DNA of 43,251 bases from a virus. This document shows, piece by piece, positions 33,882-41,252 of this stretch. The notes under the pieces are model-generated. The model had not been told where the DNA came from and did no database searches. It saw nothing but the letters and a program-made list of their open reading frames with translations. Both the position numbers and the translations under genes were made by a program. The stretch is taken from positions 1-43,251 of the IMG/VR virus record IMGVR_UViG_3300025108_000114; one strand, written 5' to 3'. The first letter of the stretch is position 1; each line of letters opens with the position of its first letter.

Positions 33882-33994
33882 AACTTTTGTTGTAGTTTCT
33901 GTATCTTTAATACAATTTTAGAAGACTGTGGTAATTTTTTGAGTCTTAATATTTCTTTTATAACAGAAGGTCTTGTGTCTGTTTTAGATTTCAT
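33878..33994 (-). CDS. Small basic ORF (38 aa), translationally coupled
   Basis: On the minus strand the ATG at 33994 lies inside the end of the upstream 64-aa gene, and the TGA overlaps the ATG of the 106-aa gene (ATGA). The peptide is M-K-S-K-T-D-T-R-P-S-V-I-K-E-I-L-R-L-K-K followed by a second amphipathic basic helix. The exact overlaps on both sides and the full use of the gap argue for a real gene. Function unknown. Confidence 0.5.
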   Translation of the reverse strand: MKSKTDTRPSVIKEILRLKKLPQSSKIVLKIQKLQQKL

Positions 33995-34178
33995 CTGACA
34001 AAGATTTTATTAGTTCACTCATAGTTTGGATAATATTTTTAGCTTTTTTTTTAGCTGCCTCGTGATCCCTGTCCATTAAGTCTTCGTAAATATTATCAGT
34101 TAATGAATGCAAGTTGTTAGTCACATAGTTGATATGTGTAATAGCTTGAATGTCATCAGCAGAAACAGGGTTTGACAT
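33984..34178 (-). CDS. Small helical protein, function unknown
   Basis: 64 aa, all-helical in appearance, with a charged C-terminal half (D-H-E-A-A-K-K-K-A-K-N-I-I-Q-T-M). Its start overlaps the preceding stop by one base (TAATG), so it is coupled to the upstream 76-aa gene. No membrane segment, Cys pair or known motif. Possibly a small regulator or host-takeover protein, as is common at this end of early operons, but there is no direct evidence. Confidence 0.62.
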   Translation of the reverse strand: MSNPVSADDIQAITHINYVTNNLHSLTDNIYEDLMDRDHEAAKKKAKNIIQTMSELIKSLSDEI

Positions 34179-34408
34179 TAATCTAAGGAATTAAGTATTT
34201 GTTTTCCTACAGCTGCATTTATTTTGCCAATGGCTCTATAAAGTTTTCTTGACTTGACTTTAGTAGCGTGTCGTTCTGTTTGTGTGGATTCTTTACCCAT
34301 GTTTGTGTAAAGACAGCAGTCTATAAATAAAAGGGTATCAATTTTCTTTTTGTCAGACCAAGTTTTATAATTTAAAATTTTATCTATGTCTTCTACGCTA
34401 TAATCCAT
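34178..34408 (-). CDS. Small protein, function unknown
   Basis: 76 aa, helical, basic in its second half (H-A-T-K-V-K-S-R-K-L-Y-R-A-I-G-K-I). The first half has two adjacent Cys (D-C-C-L-Y). Its start overlaps the end of the DnaA-domain-like gene by 11 bases in another frame. The basic helices could contact nucleic acid. No recognised family. Confidence 0.62.
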   Translation of the reverse strand: MDYSVEDIDKILNYKTWSDKKKIDTLLFIDCCLYTNMGKESTQTERHATKVKSRKLYRAIGKINAAVGKQILNSLD

Positions 34409-34922
34409 TTAAATATGTATTTACTTTTCGTTCAAAAGCTGAAAAATTGTTTCCTGTTCTATGTTCAATATCAGCGACCAGTTTATAGAACTTTTTATAC
34501 TTACCAGTGTAGTGATTAACTTCCTTTCTCAAGTCACTTACCTCCAAATTTAACTTTTTATTTTGATTTACGAGAAATTTTATTCTGTTTTTTAAATCAG
34601 ACTCAAGTAATGAGTCAAAGTTTTCAACATTTTCAAGCCAATTATTTACAATATTGTTGTATGAAAGTTGTATGTCAGGATCATATTTTATTATGTAAGG
34701 AAGTTGTTTTAGACTATGCAATACAGTTGCATGGTTTTTGTTGAAAACTTTTGCAATATCAGTTAAGCTCATTCGCAAATGTTTTCGTAAAATATCGTAT
34801 ACAACAGCTCTTGCAAATATATACTCACGTTTTCTTGTATTTACCCTTGGGTCCAGTCCCAGTACTTCTTCTACATTTAGGATTATGGCCTCTATTGTTT
34901 TTTCTTTAAGAGATGATTTCAT
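34398..34922 (-). CDS. DnaA domain IV-like DNA-binding protein with coiled coil
   Basis: 174 aa. Residues about 15-78 match the architecture of the DnaA C-terminal DNA-binding domain: T-R-K-R-E-Y-I-F-A-R (29-38), M-S-L-T-D-I-A-K-V-F (51-60), and N-K-N-H-A-T-V-L-H-S-L-K (61-72), which parallels the DnaA signature GGRDHTTVLHAxxK. The AAA+ ATPase domain of DnaA is absent. Residues about 105-150 form a coiled coil (S-D-L-K-N-R-I-K-F-L-V-N-Q-N-K-K-L), suggesting dimerisation. It could bind origin-type boxes, recruit replication factors, or act as a repressor. Its ATG overlaps the upstream stop (ATGA). A second, different protein of this kind is at 41653-41946. Confidence 0.75.
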   Translation of the reverse strand: MKSSLKEKTIEAIILNVEEVLGLDPRVNTRKREYIFARAVVYDILRKHLRMSLTDIAKVFNKNHATVLHSLKQLPYIIKYDPDIQLSYNNIVNNWLENVENFDSLLESDLKNRIKFLVNQNKKLNLEVSDLRKEVNHYTGKYKKFYKLVADIEHRTGNNFSAFERKVNTYLNGL

Positions 34923-35236
34923 TTTATATATGATTTTAAATTTATTAAATCTAAGTATTCATCAGATTCTATGATGTGAAAATCCGTTAGTGTAAGAAAC
35001 TCCCCAGCAGACCTTAAAATTTCTATTGCAAAATATACTGGTTCATCTCTATGTATTACAACCCCACCAACCACGTATGTTGTAAGTTCATTTATAGGGT
35101 ACTCTTTTAGGTTGTTGTCTATATAGTCAGATATAAGTATTTTAAGAGTTATATCACTTAGTTCAGATAAAGAATCAATAAAATCATCTTCAACCTCATA
35201 TCCTTTATCCTTTATATACTTCGGTTTTAAACCCAT
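34919..35236 (-). CDS. Protein of unknown function
   Basis: 105 aa, acidic. The N-terminal half is helical (D-D-F-I-D-S-L-S-E-L-S-D-I-T-L-K-I-L). The second half is beta-like (T-T-Y-V-V-G-G-V-V-I-H). It begins 32 bases inside the end of the VRR-NUC gene and ends with an ATGA overlap to the DnaA-domain-like gene. Not recognised; overlap on both sides supports it being translated as part of the operon. Confidence 0.62.
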   Translation of the reverse strand: MGLKPKYIKDKGYEVEDDFIDSLSELSDITLKILISDYIDNNLKEYPINELTTYVVGGVVIHRDEPVYFAIEILRSAGEFLTLTDFHIIESDEYLDLINLKSYIK

Positions 35237-35444
35237 GCTTTTCTAATTCTTTTAATCTATATTTTTGTAGCTCTGATAAAACTCCCTTTGGTTTTTTTAT
35301 TTCTGAAAAAAGCACGTCACAATTTGGAGGTAAAGCAATTAAATCTGGAATACCATTTTTATTTGTAAGCTTGAGTTTTATAACATAATAACCTTCAGCT
35401 TCAAGTTCTTTTATTCGTTTGTTTTGTATCTGTTGTTCCGTCAT
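35205..35444 (-). CDS. VRR-NUC-type nuclease
   Basis: 79 aa from the ATG at 35444. A longer frame back to 35561 adds a hydrophobic, unrelated-looking leader that overlaps the membrane-protein gene, so it is rejected. The VRR-NUC pattern is clear: E near residue 15-17 with Y-Y-V-I-K-L, then G-I-P-D34-L-I-A, E48-I-K50 after a hydrophobic strand, and S-E-L-Q60-K-Y-R-L-K-E-L, followed by G-F-K-T-E-V-Y. PD-(D/E)XK enzymes of this compact type cleave DNA, often at branched structures, with metal ions. It sits among helicase and replication genes, so a role in resolving replication or recombination intermediates is likely. Confidence 0.8.
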   Translation of the reverse strand: MTEQQIQNKRIKELEAEGYYVIKLKLTNKNGIPDLIALPPNCDVLFSEIKKPKGVLSELQKYRLKELEKHGFKTEVYKG

Positions 35445-35625
35445 GTCCGTTTTGTTTCCAATCAATCCAAAAGCCAACCGCAACCATAACGTGTAAAAAT
35501 ATAGACAAAGCGTATTCATATAGGTCATGCCAGGTGGCAAAGTGTAAATGTACGTGTCCAATTATCCAAAAAGGTATCGCCATTTGTTGACTGTACCAAA
35601 TTAAAAAAAATTTTATAAACTTCAT
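35401..35625 (-). CDS. Small membrane protein, function unknown
   Basis: 74 aa. Residues 2-25 (K-F-I-K-F-F-L-I-W-Y, then M-A-I-P-F-W-I-I-G) and about 38-54 (Y-A-L-S-I-F-L-H-V-M-V-A-V-G-F-W-I) are hydrophobic, giving two probable membrane spans separated by a His-rich turn (G-H-V-H-L-H-F-A-T-W-H). The end is polar. Its ATG overlaps the helicase stop (ATGA) and its 3' part overlaps the VRR-NUC gene by 44 bases. A holin would fit the size, but the early position and His-rich turn do not favour it. Function unknown. Confidence 0.6.
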   Translation of the reverse strand: MKFIKFFLIWYSQQMAIPFWIIGHVHLHFATWHDLYEYALSIFLHVMVAVGFWIDWKQNGHDGTTDTKQTNKRT

Positions 35626-36851
35626 AGGGACAATAGATCTCTTTTAAAATGTCTTAGCGTATAATCTTTTTTCTTAGTTACAGCTTTGTAGATATCTTTT
35701 TCAATACCACCTCGTGAAAAAATCCAATAGACATCACTTTCAAGTCTGTCTTTTGTTGTCATTCTATCTCTTGACTGCCAGTAACTGGTTGCACTAAAAT
35801 CAATATTGTAATACACCAAGCAAGCAGCTTTCCTCAAAGATATACCTTCTCTTCCACTTACTATTTGCAAAGCTATGGTTTTATCTGTACTATTAAATTC
35901 TTCAAGCTCTGTGCATAATTGTTTACCATAAACTTCTTTTAGTGCATTCAATTCTTCCTTAAATTTATAGAATATTCCTACTTGTACATCAGCAAAATTG
36001 TCATGGATAAATTGTGCCTTACTTAAATCTAATATCATAGAGTTACCAGACTCGAATTTAACAGTACCAGAATACATTTGATGAAGTTTCATCATGAGCT
36101 TTACTGGTGTGTCAGCCAATATAACATCATTATTACCTTCAATAACTAAATGCTTTTTTAGTTTAGCTGTAAGGTCATAGGTCCTTGAATTCATCTCTAC
36201 CTCTAATACATGTTCTTTGGTATTAACTTTGAACCCAGCTTCTTTTTGAGTGTATGAAATTGTATATGGTTTCATTTCGTCTATAATAGTTTGTAGGCCA
36301 TCAGAATAATCGTTTATGTAAAGAGAATTGATTTTTCTTTGCTTAACGTTTACGTATTGTTTAGAAAACTTATAAAAGTTTACATAGTCACTAAATGGAT
36401 GCCTACGAACTACAGAAACCTGATGGTACATTTGACTGAATGATTCAGGTGTTGGTGTTCCTGACAGGAATATTACAAAAGGGTCGTTTTCCAAGATCAA
36501 AGAACGAACTTGTTTTGACCTTTTGTTTCTTTTTGGAAATGCTCCCATGCCATGAGCTTCATCACATATTACCATATCCCAACCTAATTGGTCTATTTTA
36601 TGTAATGACTCGTAATTTATAACTGTAATGCTGTATGATGGATTAAGAAGTTTATAATCACTTTCAATACTGCTTATGGCTTTTTTCTTGGTAATAAACA
36701 AGAGGTTCGATACTGGCAAAAGCGCACTTACACCCAAGCTCGTGAGAGTTTTACCAGTTCGTACCTCCATCGCAAGATAAACAAATTTATGTTTTTGCAA
36801 CAAAGGTTTGGCTTTATTTATTATTGATGTTTGATAGTCTCTAAACTCCAT
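35622..36851 (-). CDS. SF2 (SNF2-like) DNA helicase
   Basis: 409 aa from the ATG at 36851, just after the primase stop; a TTG four codons upstream lies within the primase gene and is rejected. Motifs seen: Q-motif-like F-R-D-Y-Q (3-7), Walker A E-V-R-T-G-K-T (29-35), motif II V-I-C-D-E-A-H (94-100), motif III S-G-T-P (130-133), and near the C-terminus a motif V/VI region I-V-S-G-R-E-G-I-S-L and Y-W-Q-S-R-D-R-M. It is a compact two-RecA-fold ATPase like phage SNF2-family proteins that remodel replication forks or R-loops. Directly downstream of the primase-helicase in the same operon. Confidence 0.9.
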   Translation of the reverse strand: MEFRDYQTSIINKAKPLLQKHKFVYLAMEVRTGKTLTSLGVSALLPVSNLLFITKKKAISSIESDYKLLNPSYSITVINYESLHKIDQLGWDMVICDEAHGMGAFPKRNKRSKQVRSLILENDPFVIFLSGTPTPESFSQMYHQVSVVRRHPFSDYVNFYKFSKQYVNVKQRKINSLYINDYSDGLQTIIDEMKPYTISYTQKEAGFKVNTKEHVLEVEMNSRTYDLTAKLKKHLVIEGNNDVILADTPVKLMMKLHQMYSGTVKFESGNSMILDLSKAQFIHDNFADVQVGIFYKFKEELNALKEVYGKQLCTELEEFNSTDKTIALQIVSGREGISLRKAACLVYYNIDFSATSYWQSRDRMTTKDRLESDVYWIFSRGGIEKDIYKAVTKKKDYTLRHFKRDLLSL

Positions 36852-36852
36852 A

Positions 36853-39264
36853 TTAAAAATCAAAATTACCGTTAGTTTCTAACTCATGTTTTGTTCTAAA
36901 ACGTAACCATCTACCTACAGAATCTCTATCAGCTTCAGGCTTACAGTCATACTTAAACATTGAGTATGCTTCCAACCACTTATTAAACTTAGTTCTTGAT
37001 ACAGTCATTTTAGATTTAGGAGCAAAATCAGGATTGTCTTCTACAAAATCTAAATACAAATCATTTTTATAAACCTTGTAACCTTTTGCTAACTTTTCAT
37101 TTATGTTGTTAGTTCCAATCAATCCACACCACTCTAAAAACTCATGACAGGTTGCAGCTGATAGCTGTCTGATTTTTAAGTTTACAAACTTTGATTTAAT
37201 CAGTCCATGCATCATGTATTGCTGTAGGCATCCAATCATGTAGTTATCAAACTTACACCACTCTTCATCATCCCACTCTCCAAACATAAGCTTACCAAAT
37301 TCTTTTAATGGTGTTAAATCTTTAGTGTAGTATTGTGCTAACTCCAGCTCCCACTTTCTCCTGGCAAAAGATGAACCTTGGCCTTTAATAGCGTAGTTAG
37401 TTGTAATGGCAATTTTTGGAGACTTACTAAATGGTATCTTTATAGCATCTTTGTTCTTTTTCTCCAACACCAATCCCTCTGTTATAACACTAAACAATCT
37501 TTCAAAATCAAAATGCTTTTTAACATCATCAAAACATAAAACCTGTGTGTCAACGCTAACAGTCTGATAAGCAAAGCTTTTCTCAAAATTAAAAGACTTA
37601 CCATCTATAAACACTAACTTCTTCATGTGGCTTAGTGCATTCATAAATAAACCTTTACCTGTTCCACCTTCAGGATTATCAGAAATAACCTCATCATTTA
37701 AAATGACAGCTGGACAGTAGGATAAATTTTTCCATTGGTGCAGAAGATATCCTATAGTAGATTTCATAGATTTTATTCTGCTTTCATCCTGACCACATAT
37801 GTTAGTAATGAACTGCTGGTAGTCACATCCATCTCCATCACATAGTTGAAAATTTCTGTCAATTACATGATCACTCCAAACGTATCCTCCTAAGTCTAAA
37901 TAATCAATCCTTGTTACAGAGTCATGTTTAACTTTAACAGCTCCGTTTTTATAGTACAAGTAAGCAGTATCTTTATTGTCCTCTATAAAGTAAACATCTA
38001 TTGAAGATAGTAACGTAAGAAACTCTTCTCTAAAATAACGTGTGTGTTCAGCAAAATAATTATAAACAGACAGGTCATCTACCTCCAGCAGATAATTAAG
38101 AATAAAATCTTTTATTTCTTTCTCTGAAGTGTGGTCTATTAAGTTGTTTGTTACTTTCACAAACACATAATTTTTACTGCCTTCAGGATTGAATTTAAAG
38201 AATCCATTTTCTTCTAAAAATTGTTTAAAAAGAATGTGTACTATTTTTATGACACCCTTATCGTTTTTAGTCCAAAACTGATTGTTTGCATTTTCTTGGT
38301 CTAATCTTGATATGACATTCTCTATTGTCGTTGTTTCAACATCAGAGTTCTCAAGCTCAACTCTGATATCTTTTTTTGACACACCACGTTTTAACTTCAT
38401 TCTCACGTTGTTAACCTTGTCCTCGTCTTCATAGTACTTAGTTCCGTGATTATGTTTCTGTGAGTATGCACTGTCTATAGTTCTTTTAATCTCTGATATT
38501 GTAAATGTTTTTGTTCTGTAGTTCATTAGCTGTGACTCAGCTAAAGACTTATAAATTCCAAAATCATTGAAAGCTGCAGCCAAAACATAAGCATTGTTAT
38601 TTCTCTGCCCTTCATTCATTGGGTACTTTTTAGTCCACCACTTTACAAGTATGTCTACTATCTTGTTCTCATCTGTTAAAGGGATGGTAGGTATATCTGA
38701 GTGCTTATTTATTTCTACGTACTCTTGCTCTTCAATTTTATCCCATAAACTTGATTGTGCATTAATGTGAATTAGTGGGTCATAAGACTCATAGCAGACA
38801 CGTGAGACATTTTTACAGGTCTTATCGAAGTATTCGCTATCGAAGTAATTTTGAAGGCTTAAAAAGTAGCTTTTGTGGTTGTCTTGAATAGGTGGTATTT
38901 TTACCAGTACCTTTAATCCATTTCCACTTGGAGAAATAAATACAGAGTACACGTATTTATCTTTTGATAGCCTCTCTTTTTCTTGCAGCAAATCTCTGTT
39001 TGATTTGTAACCATCAAAATCTAAGCAGATAAATCCACTGTGTTCCTTCAGTGCATTGTCAGCTCTTTTAGAAAATAGGCCACTGAAACAAATTGCTGGT
39101 AATTTTTGTTTTAAAATGTTTCTGTTTTCTTTGTCTTTCTCTGCTCTAATCTTTTTTACTATATCTTTTGAAGCTCCGTCCTGTATCCTTGTGAGTATTA
39201 AATTTATGTTTCTATAGAAGGGCTGTGATGTCTGTTTTATGTCTTTAAATATTGTAATGTCCAT
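36853..39264 (-). CDS. Primase-helicase (BT4734/VirE-like N-terminus, SF3-type helicase C-terminus)
   Basis: 803 aa, the main replication protein in the window. The N-terminal 175 residues carry I-C-L-D-F-D-G (79-85), S-P-S-G-N-G-L-K (111-118) and S-R-V-C-Y-E-S-Y-D-P (154-163), the pattern of the BT4734/VirE N-terminal family of Bacteroidota, thought to be primase-like. A PriCT-like helical linker follows (N-E-G-Q-R-N-N-N-A-Y-V-L-A, about 215-230). The helicase has Walker A P-E-G-G-T-G-K-G (531-538), Walker B V-L-C-F-D-D shortly after, and a sensor strand K-I-A-I-T-T-N-Y. It would prime and unwind at the phage origin. The start lies inside tandem 11-bp repeats; the 227 bp upstream are non-coding and AT-rich. 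Confidence 0.88.
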   Translation of the reverse strand: MDITIFKDIKQTSQPFYRNINLILTRIQDGASKDIVKKIRAEKDKENRNILKQKLPAICFSGLFSKRADNALKEHSGFICLDFDGYKSNRDLLQEKERLSKDKYVYSVFISPSGNGLKVLVKIPPIQDNHKSYFLSLQNYFDSEYFDKTCKNVSRVCYESYDPLIHINAQSSLWDKIEEQEYVEINKHSDIPTIPLTDENKIVDILVKWWTKKYPMNEGQRNNNAYVLAAAFNDFGIYKSLAESQLMNYRTKTFTISEIKRTIDSAYSQKHNHGTKYYEDEDKVNNVRMKLKRGVSKKDIRVELENSDVETTTIENVISRLDQENANNQFWTKNDKGVIKIVHILFKQFLEENGFFKFNPEGSKNYVFVKVTNNLIDHTSEKEIKDFILNYLLEVDDLSVYNYFAEHTRYFREEFLTLLSSIDVYFIEDNKDTAYLYYKNGAVKVKHDSVTRIDYLDLGGYVWSDHVIDRNFQLCDGDGCDYQQFITNICGQDESRIKSMKSTIGYLLHQWKNLSYCPAVILNDEVISDNPEGGTGKGLFMNALSHMKKLVFIDGKSFNFEKSFAYQTVSVDTQVLCFDDVKKHFDFERLFSVITEGLVLEKKNKDAIKIPFSKSPKIAITTNYAIKGQGSSFARRKWELELAQYYTKDLTPLKEFGKLMFGEWDDEEWCKFDNYMIGCLQQYMMHGLIKSKFVNLKIRQLSAATCHEFLEWCGLIGTNNINEKLAKGYKVYKNDLYLDFVEDNPDFAPKSKMTVSRTKFNKWLEAYSMFKYDCKPEADRDSVGRWLRFRTKHELETNGNFDF

Positions 39265-39284
39265 TTTATGTCGATTTTATGTCG
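39263..39284 (-). repeat. Tandem 11-bp direct repeat at primase start
   Basis: Two perfect copies of ATTTTATGTCG (plus strand) at 39263-39273 and 39274-39284. The first copy contains the start codon of the primase gene (CAT at 39262-39264). On the coding strand this reads CGACATAAAAT twice, immediately before and through the ATG. It may be an operator or translational control element for the primase. Confidence 0.7.
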
Positions 39285-39491
39285 TTTTAATTTTATCTAT
39301 TTTACTGATATTTAACTATTTATATTATTTAATGTTGATAATGTTAATAATAATGTTAAAAATATAGATAAGTAATAGTTGATTTAATTTTTTTATTATA
39401 GAGTCCAGTATAACCCCCAAAAAGTGACATTCGTCACAGTTTGAAGCAAAGAAAAGGGGCAAAAGCCCCTTCGTCTTATCGCTCCGTAAAT
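39265..39491. other. AT-rich non-coding region upstream of primase; candidate replication origin
   Basis: 227 bases without a credible gene. It holds, from left to right: the 11-bp tandem repeats, an AT-rich tract with three AATGTT units within 39331-39360 (AATGTT-gat-AATGTT-aataat-AATGTT), a small hairpin GTGAC-attc-GTCAC (39424-39437), and a terminator-like hairpin. An AT-rich repeat tract beside a primase-helicase gene, in a genome encoding two DnaA-type DNA-binding proteins, is the best origin candidate in the window. No classical TTATCCACA box was seen, so this is a suggestion only. Confidence 0.35.
39454..39471 (-). terminator. Hairpin terminator between SSB-like gene and primase
   Basis: Perfect 7-bp stem AAGGGGC / GCCCCTT with a 4-base loop. 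On the minus strand the stem is followed by TTTTCTTT, so it could end transcription after the SSB-like gene (stop at 39492). The T-run is interrupted, so partial termination is likely. Confidence 0.68.
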
Positions 39492-39749
39492 TTAAAAGTC
39501 AAGGCCGTCGCTTACCTCTTCTTTTACTTGTTGTTCAGGCTTGAACTGGTCAATAGCTACGTAGTGAGTCTTTCCATACTGGTCAGCCTCTCTCTTTTTC
39601 TGTACAATAAGCTTGACATACTTTTTGTTATTGTACTCAAAAATAAACTCTTTCGGAAGATCAGTTAAACATACCGATACAGCCACTTGGTCTCCATCGA
39701 ACTTTGACTTTCCACTTCCTACGTAAATTTTCTCTTTTTGTTCACTCAT
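39492..39749 (-). CDS. SSB-like or DNA-transaction accessory protein
   Basis: 85 aa. The opening K-I-Y-V-G-S-G-K-S-K-F-D-G-D and the strand Y-V-K-L-I-V-Q-K-K-R-E-x-D-Q-Y-G-K-T-H-Y look like a small OB-fold-type protein that I have seen near recombination genes of Bacteroidota phages. The C-terminus is acidic and ends D-G-L-D-F, similar to the acidic, Phe-ending tip by which bacterial SSB recruits partners. It is followed by a terminator hairpin and preceded by the recombination genes. A single-strand-binding role is inferred from the tail and context; it is shorter than classical SSB. Confidence 0.6.
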   Translation of the reverse strand: MSEQKEKIYVGSGKSKFDGDQVAVSVCLTDLPKEFIFEYNNKKYVKLIVQKKREADQYGKTHYVAIDQFKPEQQVKEEVSDGLDF

Positions 39750-39934
39750 TTGATTTTAATTTTAATTGTTTGCTCCATATGGTTTAATGTAGATAGCATA
39801 ATTTTATTTTTCTGCTCTACGCTGTTACAGGACATTGGAACTTCTATCCACATAACAGTTTCTTTTGGCGTTAACTTAAACAGTCTACAGAGTCTGTCTA
39901 TGTATGTACGCACTGATGTCTTCAGTTGATTCAT
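39746..39934 (-). CDS. Small protein of unknown function
   Basis: 62 aa from the ATG at 39934; an earlier in-frame ATG at 39961 would extend the overlap with the exonuclease gene. It overlaps the exonuclease 3' end by 50 bases. The chain is basic at the end, I-K-I-K-I-K, because its last codons are the AATTAAAATTAAAATCAA leader of the next gene, whose ATG overlaps its stop (ATGA). The middle has L-F-K-L-T-P-K-E-T-V-M-W-I-E-V-P. Not recognised. Confidence 0.5.
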   Translation of the reverse strand: MNQLKTSVRTYIDRLCRLFKLTPKETVMWIEVPMSCNSVEQKNKIMLSTLNHMEQTIKIKIK

Positions 39935-40625
39935 TGCTAAAAAATTTATGGTAAACTTCAACAGCCTTCTCTACCTTCTCCTGTCCACCTTTCAAAAAAG
40001 TAGAAGAACAATCGAAAATACCGAGTCTTGCAGTTCTCTTGTCGATAACAAAAAATACAAGAGGCTTATTAAACAGTCTCTGATAAATGTAAGCTTGACT
40101 GTCATAATTATAAGTCTTTGCACTGTACATAAATTTATCAATATCAGAACTGGTTTTGATGTCAATAATTAACTCGCTGCCGTTGTTTATAATATCAGCT
40201 TTTCCCTTCCAATCTAAATTCATTATTTTTTGAATCTCAGGAACTTCAAACTGATTTCCTTCCTCATAGATGAGGTCACACATCTCCATGTTAGAGGTCA
40301 TCTTAGTACACAGAAAATCAAGATGCTCTTTCTCTTTTTTAAGTAAAAGCATTTCTCCAACTTCAGCCTCCTTCTCTTTATAACGTACAGTATTACGTGA
40401 CGCTACATCAACAACTTGAAAGTCATCTAACTTGTGTGGTTCTAAAATTTTAGTATGGAAGTATCTGCCCTCTAACATGGGCTTTGTAAATTCAGAGCTA
40501 ACTCTAAATTGCGTAGGATTCTTGAGCAGCTTACCTATGTCAGAGTTAGACAGGTATTGCTGTCCAAACTCTCCATAGTATTTGCTGTCATCCTCAAGAG
40601 CCTTGAGTATATCTGCTTTAGTCAT
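39885..40625 (-). CDS. PD-(D/E)XK exonuclease (RecB/exonuclease VIII-like)
   Basis: 246 aa, the usual length of phage single-domain exonucleases of this clan. Visible motifs: G-R-Y-F-H57-T-K-I-L-E-P (family-typical helix), W-K-G-K-A-D144 (motif with first metal Asp), I-I-D155-I-K157-T-S (D-x-K core), and Y-D-S-Q177-A-Y-I-Y (the Q-x-x-x-Y helix). It would degrade one strand from DNA ends to make single-stranded DNA for the annealing protein encoded just upstream (8-base overlap). This matches a lambda Red/RecET-type module. C-terminal 40 residues are helical and less conserved in appearance. Confidence 0.88.
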   Translation of the reverse strand: MTKADILKALEDDSKYYGEFGQQYLSNSDIGKLLKNPTQFRVSSEFTKPMLEGRYFHTKILEPHKLDDFQVVDVASRNTVRYKEKEAEVGEMLLLKKEKEHLDFLCTKMTSNMEMCDLIYEEGNQFEVPEIQKIMNLDWKGKADIINNGSELIIDIKTSSDIDKFMYSAKTYNYDSQAYIYQRLFNKPLVFFVIDKRTARLGIFDCSSTFLKGGQEKVEKAVEVYHKFFSNESTEDISAYIHRQTL

Positions 40626-41241
40626 CCTTTATGTTTTTTTCGATTTCAGTTTTAACCTTAGCACTAATTTTATACTTGGTCTTAAGATTCTTTACTATTG
40701 TAGCTAACCCTAACTCTTTGTTTTTAGAAACATAAGTCAGCACCTTGCTCCAGTTCGTGTCTCCAATATTAAGTTCGTATGTAGTGACAGTTTTTTTAGT
40801 GGCACTGGCTTTTGCTGGTGCTTTTTCAATATCCTGTCCTGTAGTCTCTAATAAGTCCTCTCCAGCATACAAGCTTAATCCAAGTCCATGCATAGCAATC
40901 GCTTTTGCTGTTGCTCTTTGAATAGCTGTGTTAACATCCATAGATGTAATCTTGTCAACTGTAATTGACTTGTTTCTAAAATCCTTAATTGGAAGATAAT
41001 CAATATGCTCAATATTGTTGACTACTACTCCAACCTTTACGTATCCTGTAACTCCATCAGTGAACCAGTTTAATCCAGTTTCAGGAGATTCGTATACATT
41101 TCTTTGTGCATCGGAATGCTGTAATTTTAGGTATGCCCACGCATTTGCCCATGATAGGTAATCGAGGTTACCTTTTTTCTCTACCTTGCTCTTTACATTT
41201 ACTGCAACAAGCTTTTCAAAATAACTTTGTTTTGTACTCAT
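40618..41241 (-). CDS. DUF1071-family single-strand annealing recombinase (Sak3-like)
   Basis: 207 aa. Residues 20-135 carry the DUF1071 pattern: K-K-G-N-L-D-Y-L-S-W-A-N-A-W, Y-V-K-V-G-V, Y-L-P-I-K-D-F-R-N-K-S-I, and T-S-M-D-V-N-T-A-I-Q-R-A-T-A-K-A-I-A-M-H-G-L-G-L-S-L-Y-A-G-E-D, the last being highly distinctive. Such proteins form rings that anneal complementary single strands. The C-terminal 70 residues are a linker and a small basic domain. The exonuclease gene overlaps its 3' end by 8 bases. The leader has the AATTAAATTAAAATCAA-ATG form shared by other early genes. Confidence 0.87.
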   Translation of the reverse strand: MSTKQSYFEKLVAVNVKSKVEKKGNLDYLSWANAWAYLKLQHSDAQRNVYESPETGLNWFTDGVTGYVKVGVVVNNIEHIDYLPIKDFRNKSITVDKITSMDVNTAIQRATAKAIAMHGLGLSLYAGEDLLETTGQDIEKAPAKASATKKTVTTYELNIGDTNWSKVLTYVSKNKELGLATIVKNLKTKYKISAKVKTEIEKNIKDD

Positions 41242-41252
41242 TTGATTTTAAT

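Noticed and set aside
35445-35561. N-terminal extension of the VRR-NUC protein
   Set aside because: Hydrophobic, overlaps the membrane-protein gene and lies before the conserved nuclease region.
36852-36863. TTG start for the SF2 helicase
   Set aside because: Lies inside the primase gene; the ATG four codons later fits the helicase N-terminus.
39441-39929. Rightward frames of 75 and 63 aa in the early block
   Set aside because: Opposite real leftward genes; hydrophobic shadow translations without start signals.
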